This document shows positions 5,913 through 12,349 of a stretch of 12,349 bases of DNA, piece by piece. Location of the stretch: assembly GCA_018263655.1 (NCBI GenBank), contig JAANWY010000050.1, positions 1-12,349 of the forward strand, in the 5' to 3' direction. The position numbers were made by a program, and so were the translations under genes. Origin of the DNA: Anaerolineales bacterium (GTDB taxonomy: Bacteria; Chloroflexota; Anaerolineae; Epilineales; JAANWY01). The stretch's first letter is position 1, and each line of letters starts with the position of its first letter. The notes under the pieces are model-generated. The model saw only the letters and a list, made by a program, of their open reading frames with translations. It was not told the origin of the DNA and searched no databases.

Positions 5913-6920
5913 TTACCTCTGTTCGTGATCAAAGCCTAGTGCTTCAGCCACGATGTACAGCGGCCGGCCCTTCACTTCATCGTAGATCCGCCCCAAGTAC
6001 TCGCCGATGATGCCAAGAAAGATAAGCTGCACACCCCCCAAGAACAGCACACTCACCAGCGTGGACGCCTGCCCAAAGAACGCCGTACTGCCCGACAGCC
6101 GGAGGATGATGGTCACCACGATGCCGACCAGGCTCAGGCTGGCGATGAAGAAGCCAAAGTAGGTGGCCAATTGAAGCGGCAAGTACGAGAAACTCGTAAT
6201 GCCGTCGATGGCAAACTTCAGCATCTTGCGGAATGGGTACTTAGTCTCGCCAGCGTACCGCTGCCGGCGCACGTACTCCACACCCGTCTGCCTAAAGCCG
6301 ACCCAACTCGACATACCGCGCATGAAGCGGTGCTGTTCGCGCATTTGCTGCACGGTATCGACGACACGGCGGTCCATCAGCCGGAAGTCACCCGTGTCCA
6401 TTGGGATATCTACGTTGGTGATACGCGTAATCAGGCGATAGAAGACGTTGGCCGTGAACTCCTTGAACCACGTTTCACCCTCGCGCTCCGCCCGCACCGC
6501 GTAGACGACGTCATAGCCCTCACGCCAGCGTTTGACCATGTCGAGAATGACCTCCGGTGGGTCCTGAAGGTCAGCGTCAATGATGACAACGGCATCGCCG
6601 CGCGCGTAGTCCGTGCCGGCCGTGATCGCCACCTGATGCCCGAAGTTTCGCGAGAAGTTGATTACCTTCACCCGTGGATCCTGTGCGCGCAAGTCCCGCA
6701 TAACGTCCAACGATCGGTCTTGGCTGCCATCGTTGACTAGAATCAACTCGTAGGATTCGCCGGCCCCGTCCACGACAGCCGTCAGCCGGCGGTACAGCTC
6801 GGGTAGGATCGTCTCTTCGTTGTAGACCGGCGCAACGATGGATACCATCGGCGAGGGATCATCGGCCGCTGATCCCGAAGCAGGTCGACTATCGGGCTCC
6901 CGTGTTTGAATTGCGTCCAT
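5913..6920 (-). CDS. Membrane-anchored family 2 glycosyltransferase (polyprenyl-phosphate type)
   Basis: A 335-residue GT2 enzyme of the dolichol/undecaprenyl-phosphate sugar transferase group (GtrB/ArnC/DPM-like), which moves a sugar from a nucleotide sugar to a polyprenyl phosphate at the inner face of the membrane. The catalytic domain is residues 25-235, with SIVAPVYNEE, the NDGS strand end, the DAD metal motif in IIDADLQDPP (115-117), TGDFRLMDR and QRYAGETKYPFRKM. Two membrane helices follow at about 247-270 and 283-305, as usual for GtrB-type proteins. The short N-terminal tail is disordered. ATG at 6920 follows AGGAGAGG. It lies downstream of ftcD, with repeat element C between, so co-transcription is doubtful. 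The sugar and acceptor are unknown, and no flippase or sugar-pathway genes are adjacent. Confidence 0.9.
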   Translation of the reverse strand: MDAIQTREPDSRPASGSAADDPSPMVSIVAPVYNEETILPELYRRLTAVVDGAGESYELILVNDGSQDRSLDVMRDLRAQDPRVKVINFSRNFGHQVAITAGTDYARGDAVVIIDADLQDPPEVILDMVKRWREGYDVVYAVRAEREGETWFKEFTANVFYRLITRITNVDIPMDTGDFRLMDRRVVDTVQQMREQHRFMRGMSSWVGFRQTGVEYVRRQRYAGETKYPFRKMLKFAIDGITSFSYLPLQLATYFGFFIASLSLVGIVVTIILRLSGSTAFFGQASTLVSVLFLGGVQLIFLGIIGEYLGRIYDEVKGRPLYIVAEALGFDHEQR

Positions 6921-6950
6921 GCTCGCCTCTCCTAGGAACGTTCGTTGAGA

Positions 6951-7021
6951 AATGTGACATTGTCAAGGTAGTCGTGAAGGTCTCCCTACCGAGCCCGTTT
7001 CGCCTCGGTCAGGAGACCTTC
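6951..7021. repeat. TTGACAATGT element, copy C (half element)
   Basis: AATGTGACATTGTCAAG (6951-6967) is the inverted end found in copies A and B. It is followed by an 18-bp imperfect hairpin: GAAGGTCTCCCTACCGAG 6976-6993 against 7004-7021, with two mismatches. No matching outer end is seen on the other side, so one end is lost. On the minus strand the hairpin lies 25 bp past the ftcD stop and could end its transcript. Confidence 0.8.
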
Positions 7022-7045
7022 GGCGATCAAAGAGGTGTACGAGGA

Positions 7046-8566
7046 TCATGCCCTTTCCTTCAAGATACCGTGAATTTCCCCCAATAGCCGCTCCGCTTCC
7101 GCTTCCAAAGCGTGAATCTCGTCGCGATGGCCCTGGGCCTCCGCCTCGTCGTGCAGACTGTCGGCGTTGATGGCGACGTTTAGCGCAGCGCCCTGGACAG
7201 CCGTCAGAGCCAAATGAGCGCCGGTTGCGGCGTCCGTGATGGCATTCACGTTCCCATGCTGAGCGACAAGGACCGCTTGGCCCAGTGTCTCGATGCCGGC
7301 CTTCGCTGTATCCATGGGCACGCTGATTGCGCAGCGCAGCGCTTCTTGAACCGCCTCGGTCCGCTCGACTTGCTCCTCCGCGGTATCCTTAGGCATGCGA
7401 TATGCCGTCATCACCGCGTCGAAGGCCGCTGTGTCGTCCTTGGCCAGTTGGCTCAGGCGTGATTTCAACTCAGCTGCACGGTCGCTGACCTCACGCATCT
7501 GCTCCTTGACCGCGACGTACTTCTTCCGCCCGATAGTGAGTTCAGCGACCATGTGCACCAGCGAAGCCGCCATGGCGCCGGCGACGGCGGCCGCACTTCC
7601 GCCGCCTGGGGTAGCTGTATCGGCCGCCAGCTCGTCGAGGAACGCATCGGGGGTCGGTGCCGGCCCCTCCTCAGCCAGTCGATTCTCCAGCACTTGAAGG
7701 TCGCGGTCGAAATCCTCTAACTGCAGGTAGAAATCGGCCGTATCGAACAGCGCGTTAGCCGGCGTCAATCCAACAACCTCACTCCCAATCACCGGGACGC
7801 CGTATCGCTCCGCCTCGCGCTTGATCACGTGAAACACGCGGAACAGCGGCGTCTTCTCGTAGTTAGTCATGTTCATCGAGACCTGAACGATGTTCCTCTC
7901 CTCGATGTCGAAGCCCAAGGCCTTGACGTAGCGGAGGCCACCACTGGAGTGCCGCACCGCGCGCGCGATGCGATTGGCGATGTCGAGATCATCCGTGCCC
8001 AGATTGACGTTGTAGGCGATCAGCGGCGGGCGCGCTCCAACGGCGGTGGCGCCGGCTGGACCCATGCGCGCCGGGCCGTAGTCTGGTGCACGCTCTGGGT
8101 TCGTACCGATTTCGTCCCGGATGCCCTCGTACTCACCTCGGCGAACATCGGCCAAGTTGCGGCGCTCGCGTCGCGTAGCCGCCGCCTCGTACAGATAGAC
8201 GGGGATTGCCAGCTCCTCACCGATGCGCTCACCAACTTGGTTGGCGATCTCGACGCAGTCCTCCATGGTGGCGCCGGCGATGGGCACGAAGGGCACCACA
8301 TCGGTAGCCCCCATGCGCGGGTGCTCCCCCTCATGCTCGTTGAGGTCGATCAGCTCAGCCGCCTTGGCAACGCCGGCGAAGGCAGCCTCGGCGACGGACT
8401 GCGGCGCGCCCACAAATGTGATCACTGACCGATTGTGATCGGGATCCATCTGCACGTCCAGAACATTGACGCCGCCGGCCGCGCGAATTGCGCCGGCAAT
8501 CTCGTCGACGATACCCTCACGGCGACCTTCGCTGAAGTTTGGTACACATTCTACGATCTGTCGCAT
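7046..8566 (-). CDS. ftcD: Bifunctional formimidoyltransferase-cyclodeaminase
   Basis: A 506-residue cytoplasmic enzyme of histidine breakdown and one-carbon metabolism. The N-terminal glutamate formimidoyltransferase part (about 1-300) moves a formimino group from formiminoglutamate to tetrahydrofolate. The C-terminal cyclodeaminase part (about 305-500) releases ammonia to give methenyl-THF. The first part starts with CVPNFSEG and has EGEHPRMGATDVVPFVP, whose His82 aligns with the known catalytic histidine, and later YNVNLGTDD. The second part has the TPGGGSAAAVAG loop (about 319-330). The length fits the fused form. ATG at 8566 follows GGAGG with good spacing. A promoter lies at 8678-8706. 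No hut genes are adjacent, so the source of formiminoglutamate must be encoded elsewhere. The enzyme may instead serve purine or formate one-carbon exchange. Confidence 0.95.
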   Translation of the reverse strand: MRQIVECVPNFSEGRREGIVDEIAGAIRAAGGVNVLDVQMDPDHNRSVITFVGAPQSVAEAAFAGVAKAAELIDLNEHEGEHPRMGATDVVPFVPIAGATMEDCVEIANQVGERIGEELAIPVYLYEAAATRRERRNLADVRRGEYEGIRDEIGTNPERAPDYGPARMGPAGATAVGARPPLIAYNVNLGTDDLDIANRIARAVRHSSGGLRYVKALGFDIEERNIVQVSMNMTNYEKTPLFRVFHVIKREAERYGVPVIGSEVVGLTPANALFDTADFYLQLEDFDRDLQVLENRLAEEGPAPTPDAFLDELAADTATPGGGSAAAVAGAMAASLVHMVAELTIGRKKYVAVKEQMREVSDRAAELKSRLSQLAKDDTAAFDAVMTAYRMPKDTAEEQVERTEAVQEALRCAISVPMDTAKAGIETLGQAVLVAQHGNVNAITDAATGAHLALTAVQGAALNVAINADSLHDEAEAQGHRDEIHALEAEAERLLGEIHGILKERA

Positions 8567-8677
8567 GTATTACCTCCATAAAGAAGGGCCGCGCCAACAC
8601 GGAGCGCTGCCCCGATATATCTGCAGTGCCAGCCGCAGGATTGCAGGGCGCCTGCTGAACCTGCCCCTGATGATATA

Positions 8678-8706
8678 ATGATACGCAGGATCGTCCGGCG
8701 AAGCAA
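8678..8706 (-). promoter_or_regulatory. ftcD promoter
   Basis: On the minus strand a -35-like TTGCTT (8706-8701), a 17-bp spacer and -10 TATCAT (8683-8678) suggest a start near 8671. The leader of about 105 nt before ftcD is rich in small GC hairpins, but I recognise no riboswitch in it. Confidence 0.55.
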
Positions 8707-8738
8707 CCAACCTCAATAGATCCCAGACAATCCACCGC

Positions 8739-9608
8739 CTAACGCGTGTTCAGCAGCCCGCCCCCAATGATCAGCACACCGCCTATCAGATGAGTCATAT
8801 GCAGCCCCTCACCCAGGAGCACGACGGCCAGCAGCGCCCCAAACAGTGGGAGCATGTTGTAAAAGGCCATCGCACGGCTCGGACCCAGTTGGCGGATACT
8901 GGCGTTCCAGGACTGAACGGCAACGAAAACGGGGAAGACGCCGATGTAGATAACGGCCAGAAGCACGCGCCAAGATAGGGCAGGCGGCGAGACACGGCAC
9001 TCCAGAACGGCCGCGACCAACAGCATTGGCAAAGCCATCCAAATAGGCAGGGCCGTCGCCGAGGGGACCGAGCGGCGGCGCATGACGATCCGTCCGAGGA
9101 TCGAGTAGATCGCCCATAAGATTACGGCGCCTAAGAGAATCAAATCACCAGGATTGAACTGCATTCGGCGCAGGACAACCAGCGAGCCTCGGCTGACCAC
9201 GAATACCACGCCGGCAAGCGAAATCATGGCGCCCATGATGGTACGAGCAGATAGAGGCTCCCGAATCCACACAGCAGCCAACAAGGCCGTGACGAGCGGA
9301 ACGATAGCGTTGACCAGTGCGCCGTTCAGCGCCGTGGTATAGCGGAGACCGAGATACAGAACCTGCGGGAGATCGGAAGAGCACGTCAGACCCATCGCCA
9401 GCAGGAGAAGCCCGTCTCCCCGGGGCCGGCGCTCCTCGGCAGGCTGGTCCCGCAGCATCCAGGCGAACAGAGCCCCCGCCACCAGAAAGCGGCCGGCCGT
9501 CAGCGTCACCGGGCCGATGTCATTGCGTAGCGCGCGGCCCAGCGTGATGTTGCTGGCCCACAGAAACGTTGCGAGGTTGACAAGCAGATAGGCGCGTGTA
9601 TCGTTCAA
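8739..9608 (-). CDS. EamA/DMT-family membrane transporter (with a suspect adapter-like segment)
   Basis: A 289-residue inner-membrane protein of the drug/metabolite transporter superfamily with two EamA repeats and about 10 membrane helices, probably exporting or importing a small metabolite. Family signs are FLWASNITLGRAL at the start, GLRYTTALNGALVNAIVPLVTALLA in the first repeat and ILLGAVILWAIYSILGR opening the second. The start is TTG at 9608 with AAGG upstream. The upstream promoter (9688-9716) is good. Odd: in the third helix the residues LTCSSDLP replace the hydrophobic stretch expected there. They are encoded by DNA matching 15 nt of an Illumina adapter (9370-9384), so this part, and possibly the join across it, may be an assembly artefact. 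The substrate is unknown. Confidence 0.85.
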   Translation of the reverse strand: MNDTRAYLLVNLATFLWASNITLGRALRNDIGPVTLTAGRFLVAGALFAWMLRDQPAEERRPRGDGLLLLAMGLTCSSDLPQVLYLGLRYTTALNGALVNAIVPLVTALLAAVWIREPLSARTIMGAMISLAGVVFVVSRGSLVVLRRMQFNPGDLILLGAVILWAIYSILGRIVMRRRSVPSATALPIWMALPMLLVAAVLECRVSPPALSWRVLLAVIYIGVFPVFVAVQSWNASIRQLGPSRAMAFYNMLPLFGALLAVVLLGEGLHMTHLIGGVLIIGGGLLNTR

Positions 9609-9638
9609 AGTTCACCTTGCAGTGCAACCAAGTTCTTC

Positions 9639-9667
9639 TTGACGAATCGGAGAGGGCGGCATACAAT
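9639..9667 (+). promoter_or_regulatory. tgt promoter
   Basis: -35 TTGACG (9639-9644), a 17-bp spacer and -10 TACAAT (9662-9667). The expected start near 9675 gives a leader of about 90 nt that runs over the opposing promoter at 9688-9716. Confidence 0.75.
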
Positions 9668-9687
9668 CCTTCTTAAGTCGCCAGTCG

Positions 9688-9716
9688 ATGATAGTCCAAT
9701 CAAACTATCCTGTCAA
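9688..9716 (-). promoter_or_regulatory. EamA transporter promoter, facing the tgt promoter
   Basis: On the minus strand -35 TTGACA (9716-9711), a 17-bp spacer and -10 TATCAT (9693-9688). The expected start is near 9681. The inverted repeat GATAGT-8-ACTATC (9690-9709) fills the spacer and overlaps the -10, so a repressor site or a hairpin in the tgt leader is possible. Confidence 0.75.
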
Positions 9717-9762
9717 CGAGACGTGCTGAAATGTGTGCATTCAACAAATCATGGGGTGAGAT

Positions 9763-10896
9763 ATGGCCGTGTTGCGTGAGTCGCCATTGAATCATTCCCC
9801 CGGCTTCGAAATCGTCGCCCGCGATCCGGCCAGTCGCGCCCGAGCCGGCATCATCCACACGCCCCACGGCGACATTCCGACGCCCTGTTTCGCCCCCGTC
9901 GGCACTCAGGCAACGGTCAAGGCGGTGAGTCCACGCGACCTACAGGAGGCCGGAGCGACGCTGATCCTGGCCAACGCCTACCATCTGGCCATGCGCCCCG
10001 GCGCCGACCTGGTCGCGCAGATGGGTGGACTACACAACTTCATGGGTTGGGATGGCCCGATCCTGACCGATTCCGGTGGCTTCCAGGTGTTCAGCCTGGC
10101 CGATCTGCGGGACATCAACGACGACGGCGTGCGATTTCAATCGCATATCGATGGGGCGGAGCACTTCTTTTCGCCGGAACACGTCATACACATTGAGGAA
10201 CAGTTGGGCGCCGACATCATCATGCCGCTGGATGTGTGCACGGCTTACGGCACCGACTACGAACAGACCCGCATCGACATGGAGCGAACACATCGCTGGG
10301 CCGAACGCTGCCTGACCGCGCACACGCGGCTTGGCCAGGCTCTCTACGGTATCGTACAGGGTGGATTTTTCGCAGATCTGCGGGCGGAAAGCGCTGAGTT
10401 CATCGCCGACCTGGACTTCGCAGGCTACGCCGTCGGCGGGCTGAGCGTCGGCGAACCGAAGGGCGAAATGTGGGCGATGTTGGACGTGACGGTGCCGCGA
10501 CTCACAGACGCCAGGCCGCGTCACCTGCTGGGTGTAGGCACGGTGGACGATCTCATCGACGGGACAGCCGCCGGCATCGATACCTTCGACTGTGTACACC
10601 CGACCCGCATCGCGCGAAACAGCAGCGCCATGCTCCGCTCCGGCGAGCGGCTGAACATGCGTAACGCTCAGTTTGCCGACGACCCACAGCCCATTGATCT
10701 GGCCTGTGATTGCTACGCCTGCCGGCAGTTCTCGCGGGCCTACATCCGCCACCTTGTGAAGGCCAACGAGATTCTGGGGCTGCATCTGCTGACAGTGCAC
10801 AACTTGCATACTGTAATTGGCCTGATGCGCGATGTACGGCAAGCAATCATTGCCGGCCAGTTCGCGGACCTGCGCACTGAAATGCAAAGGGTCTGA
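9763..10896 (+). CDS. tgt: tRNA-guanine transglycosylase (queuine tRNA-ribosyltransferase)
   Basis: A 377-residue cytoplasmic TIM-barrel enzyme that swaps guanine at the wobble position (34) of GUN tRNAs for preQ1, the first tRNA-bound step of queuosine synthesis. Visible residues are Asp103 in TDSGGFQVFS, the GIVQGG and GGLSVGEPKGE base-binding loops, the nucleophile Asp276 in FDCVHPTRIARN, and the zinc site Cys315, Cys317, Cys320 and His346. Length and order are normal for the bacterial enzyme. The base after FDCV is His where Met is common. ATG at 9763 follows a modest GGGGTGAG. No other queuosine genes are next to it and no preQ1 riboswitch is seen in the leader. A strong hairpin ends it at 10905-10942. 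Confidence 0.97.
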   Translation: MAVLRESPLNHSPGFEIVARDPASRARAGIIHTPHGDIPTPCFAPVGTQATVKAVSPRDLQEAGATLILANAYHLAMRPGADLVAQMGGLHNFMGWDGPILTDSGGFQVFSLADLRDINDDGVRFQSHIDGAEHFFSPEHVIHIEEQLGADIIMPLDVCTAYGTDYEQTRIDMERTHRWAERCLTAHTRLGQALYGIVQGGFFADLRAESAEFIADLDFAGYAVGGLSVGEPKGEMWAMLDVTVPRLTDARPRHLLGVGTVDDLIDGTAAGIDTFDCVHPTRIARNSSAMLRSGERLNMRNAQFADDPQPIDLACDCYACRQFSRAYIRHLVKANEILGLHLLTVHNLHTVIGLMRDVRQAIIAGQFADLRTEMQRV

Positions 10897-10904
10897 TCAG
10901 GCAC

Positions 10905-10942
10905 TTCGTAACTACGAGGGCGGCCGCCCTCGTAGTTACGAA
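10905..10942. terminator. Perfect 38-bp palindrome after tgt
   Basis: TTCGTAACTACGAGGGCGG and its exact complement abut with no spacer, which gives a 17-19-bp stem with a small loop. It starts 9 bp after the tgt stop and is followed by AGTTATTT, a weak U-rich tail. It is a bidirectional terminator-like hairpin and lies before the small exported-protein gene, separating the two transcripts. Confidence 0.75.
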
Positions 10943-10984
10943 AGTTATTTGATTCTCAATCCTTAGCGACAGGATGGTCACACA

Positions 10985-11515
10985 ATGAAATTGCACATAG
11001 GAAAGCGGAGACTCACGATAGGCCTCTTGGTCGCTGTCGCTGTGATCAGTGCCGCAGTCGGGCTGCTCATCAGCCGTAGCGGCGGGGAGCGCGGCCGGCA
11101 ACTCAAGGAACAGGCGATTCAGGGAACTCGTATTGCCCTTGTGCAGCGCGCGTGCCAAACCGGGTGTGTGTTCATCCCCCTGGTTGCTGCCAACGCCGGC
11201 ATGACGAGACAAACTAGCAGCAGTGGGGCCGCGGCTGCTATCAGTGTACTGGCACAGGCCGGCACATCGTGCGACATAGGCGCAGTTGGACCGGTTGCCG
11301 GCGCGCGCGTCACCGTCATCACCGACCACAATACGCGTGTCGGCGTAACGGACACTGACGGCCGGGCTTTCTTCGAAGCCGCAGATGAAGCCGCCGTCGT
11401 CCAAATTGAGTGGCCAACCGGCTACTTCCCGTGCCCCAACAGCCGGCCCATGGTGGAAGTCCCGAGCGGAGCCGGCGAAGTCGCATTCACCGCCACCGCA
11501 TCCGCCTATCCATGA
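10985..11515 (+). CDS. Small membrane-anchored or exported protein with an Ig-like (carboxypeptidase-regulatory-like) domain
   Basis: A 176-residue protein. Positive N-terminal residues (KRR) and a hydrophobic stretch at 11-29 make a signal anchor or signal peptide, with no lipoprotein cysteine. Residues 35-100 are Ala/Ser-rich and likely flexible. Residues 102-175 (PVAGARVTVITDHNTRVGVTDTDG, then EWPTGYFPC) resemble the small beta-sandwich found as carboxypeptidase-regulatory-like or SdrD-B-like repeats. Cys57, Cys61, Cys96 and Cys150 could form two disulfides outside the cell. ATG at 10985 follows AGGATGG. Third positions are GC-rich, which supports coding on this strand despite a longer reverse open frame. 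Its function is not known, and binding or structural roles at the surface are possible. Confidence 0.75.
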   Translation: MKLHIGKRRLTIGLLVAVAVISAAVGLLISRSGGERGRQLKEQAIQGTRIALVQRACQTGCVFIPLVAANAGMTRQTSSSGAAAAISVLAQAGTSCDIGAVGPVAGARVTVITDHNTRVGVTDTDGRAFFEAADEAAVVQIEWPTGYFPCPNSRPMVEVPSGAGEVAFTATASAYP

Positions 11516-11589
11516 GGACATGGCTTGGAGCGAGTAGTAACGGTAGCGTTTTGCGCGCAATCTGGGTAGCAACTCTAAATATGGCGACC

Positions 11590-11667
11590 GTTCGTAGTCA
11601 GGCACGTAGCGTCAGCGGAGTGCCGTCATAACGCGACTCCGCTAGCGCTACGTCGCTTACTACGAAC
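11590..11667. repeat. Palindromic intergenic repeat, family 1, copy 3 (inverted orientation)
   Basis: GTTCGTAGTCAGGCACGTAG at the left and CTACGTCGCTTACTACGAAC at the right match the reverse complement of copies 1 and 2. The middle CAGCGGAGTGCCGT and CGACTCCGCT parts are conserved too. It lies about 11.4 kb from those copies, between two genes, so this is a dispersed family. Confidence 0.85.
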
Positions 11668-11713
11668 AGCATCCACAGCCAAAATTAGAATTGCTGCAAT
11701 CTGGGCTGCCGGC

Positions 11714-11742
11714 TTCACCTCTGCCCACCATTGCAGTATAAT
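11714..11742 (+). promoter_or_regulatory. Dodecin promoter
   Basis: A perfect -10 TATAAT (11737-11742) has a -35-like TTCACC (11714-11719) at the ideal 17-bp spacing. The start is expected near 11749, about 50 nt before the dodecin ATG. Confidence 0.75.
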
Positions 11743-11799
11743 CTAAACTAGGAGATAAGTGCTTTCCGATACTCTCAACCACCGAAAGGAGGCTCGACC

Positions 11800-12018
11800 A
11801 TGTCTGTTGCCCGGGTGATCGAGATCAGTGCTACATCGACGGAGGGGTTCGAGGATGCCGTGAAGGAGGGCATCGCGCGCGCTTCAACGACGCTCCGCAA
11901 CGTACAGAGCGCCTGGATCAAGGAGCAGCAAGTGCGCGTCGAAGATGGGGAGATCGTCGCTTACCAAGTGAACTTGAAGGTCACCTTCATTCTTGAGGGT
12001 GGCGATCTAATGGACTGA
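11800..12018 (+). CDS. Dodecin (flavin-binding storage protein)
   Basis: A 72-residue dodecin. Twelve copies form a hollow sphere that binds flavins (riboflavin, FMN or FAD) in the cytoplasm as a store or sink for free flavin. The sequence follows the family from end to end: MSVARVIEISA, EDAVKEGIARAS, LRNVQSAWIKEQ, VRVEDGEIVAYQVNLKVTF. Trp39 is the flavin-stacking tryptophan, and Gln56 lies where the family's flavin-contacting glutamine is expected. Length is normal. ATG at 11800 follows AAAGGAGG at 7 nt. It has its own promoter and terminator, so it is a single-gene unit. Confidence 0.96.
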   Translation: MSVARVIEISATSTEGFEDAVKEGIARASTTLRNVQSAWIKEQQVRVEDGEIVAYQVNLKVTFILEGGDLMD

Positions 12019-12047
12019 CCGCAGGCAAGAAGGTCACACGCCCGGAG

Positions 12048-12084
12048 GCCGGCCGAGATCGCTGTGGTGACCTCGGCCGGCTTT
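12048..12084 (+). terminator. Dodecin terminator
   Basis: GCCGGCCGAG (12048-12057) pairs with CTCGGCCGGC (12072-12081) and is followed by TTTCTTG. It lies 30 bp after the dodecin stop. The stem includes the over-represented GCCGGC hexamer twice. Confidence 0.8.
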
Positions 12085-12141
12085 CTTGTCCTCCCAGCAT
12101 AACATTTCTGACGGACTGTCTCTTGCTCAGGCCCCAATTCT

Positions 12142-12155
12142 ACCGAACGGTCGGT
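12142..12155. promoter_or_regulatory. Possible palindromic operator beside a -35 box
   Basis: ACCGAACGGTCGGT is a near-perfect 14-bp palindrome (two positions differ from symmetry) that touches the -35 box at 12155. Sites of this kind are typical of TetR-type repressors. No such regulator is in the window, so this is inference. Confidence 0.35.
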
Positions 12156-12183
12156 TGACACACCATATACCGTCTGCTAAAAT
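12155..12183 (+). promoter_or_regulatory. Strong promoter reading out of the window
   Basis: -35 TTGACA (12155-12160), a 17-bp spacer and -10 TAAAAT (12178-12183) give a start near 12190. No gene begins before the window ends, so it reads through the small inverted-repeat element at 12240-12335 into an unseen gene. Confidence 0.75.
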
Positions 12184-12228
12184 CATCTGAATCTCGCAGC
12201 GCAATCAATTTCTTGGGGACGGATTCAC

Positions 12229-12349
12229 CCGCCAAACGTATCTTCTCAATATATGGGGGACATGTAGGACGCTTTGGTAAATCGTCGGGTCGAAATACCA
12301 TTTCGACCTACATAGCCCCGAAATATTGAGATGATACCGCCAAACGTAT
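12229..12349. repeat. Small inverted-repeat element flanked by 13-bp direct repeats
   Basis: Inverted ends ATCTTCTCAATATATGGGG (from 12240) and the complement ending at 12335 match over about 20 bp with three differences. Inside is a perfect 9-bp hairpin, GGTCGAAAT-ACC-ATTTCGACC (12288-12308). CCGCCAAACGTAT stands at 12229-12241 and again at 12337-12349, the last bases of the window, 108 bp apart. This looks like a MITE with a target duplication, or the first unit of a longer tandem array cut off by the window edge. Confidence 0.65.

Noticed and set aside
7829..8428. A 199-residue plus-strand open frame
   Set aside because: It is a shadow of ftcD in high-GC DNA, with no domain likeness.
8567..8671. 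A folate or glycine riboswitch before ftcD
   Set aside because: Small GC hairpins are present, but no conserved core of either class is visible.
8517..8735. A 72-residue minus-strand open frame upstream of ftcD
   Set aside because: It crosses the ftcD promoter and start in another frame, with no ribosome site.
9668..9762. A preQ1 riboswitch in the tgt leader
   Set aside because: No preQ1-I or preQ1-II pattern is seen. The only structure is the GATAGT/ACTATC repeat.
10030..10887. A 285-residue minus-strand open frame
   Set aside because: It is a shadow of tgt, whose every motif is on the plus strand.
10847..11605. A 252-residue open frame on the minus strand, longer than the plus-strand gene
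   Set aside because: It overlaps the end of tgt, the 38-bp palindrome and repeat copy 3, has no ribosome site and no family likeness. The plus-strand frame has a signal anchor and a domain-like end.

Overview
The window looks like chromosomal DNA of a GC-rich bacterium. The mix of a Zn-ribbon threonine synthase, a bifunctional FtcD, dodecin, Tgt, a SAM-I riboswitch and many small palindromic intergenic repeats fits Chloroflexota (for example Anaerolineae-like lineages). That placement is an inference from style, since no marker gene is present. A very striking genome-wide habit is the hexamer GCCGGC, which I count by hand about 55 times in 12.3 kb, in genes and in spacers alike. A short Illumina-adapter-like stretch inside one transporter gene suggests an assembled or metagenomic sequence.

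Layout. (1) 1-2195, plus strand: a tandem pair of about 82-bp palindromic repeats runs up to the start codon of a maleate-isomerase/EutA-like gene. A DoeA/EutD-like (ectoine-hydrolase type, M24 pita-bread fold) gene follows, and the two may form a small catabolic operon. (2) 2196-4614, minus strand: promoter, SAM-I riboswitch, two tandem terminator hairpins, thrC, a purine-type phosphoribosyltransferase and an end-of-operon hairpin. The riboswitch is the main discovery here: its P3 arm is replaced by a very long stem made of two opposed arrays of 8-bp repeats (cores TTAGTC and GACTAA). (3) 4615-5912: hairpin-rich spacer DNA around an uncharacterised Arg-rich/acidic protein gene, with two mobile-looking inverted-repeat elements. 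(4) 5913-9608, minus strand: a membrane-anchored family 2 glycosyltransferase, ftcD and an EamA transporter. (5) 9609-12018, plus strand: tgt, a small exported Ig-like protein, a third copy of the palindromic repeat and a dodecin gene. (6) 12085-12349: a promoter with a possible operator for something beyond the window, then a small inverted-repeat element flanked by 13-bp direct repeats.

Working together: thrC and the phosphoribosyltransferase probably share one transcript under SAM control. The EutA/DoeA-like pair probably opens or isomerises a small cyclic or amino-acid-like compound. The others look like single-gene units with their own promoters. At least four families of non-coding inverted repeats fill the spacers: the GTAGT palindromes, the TTGACAATGT elements, a 109-bp element and the terminal 96-bp element.
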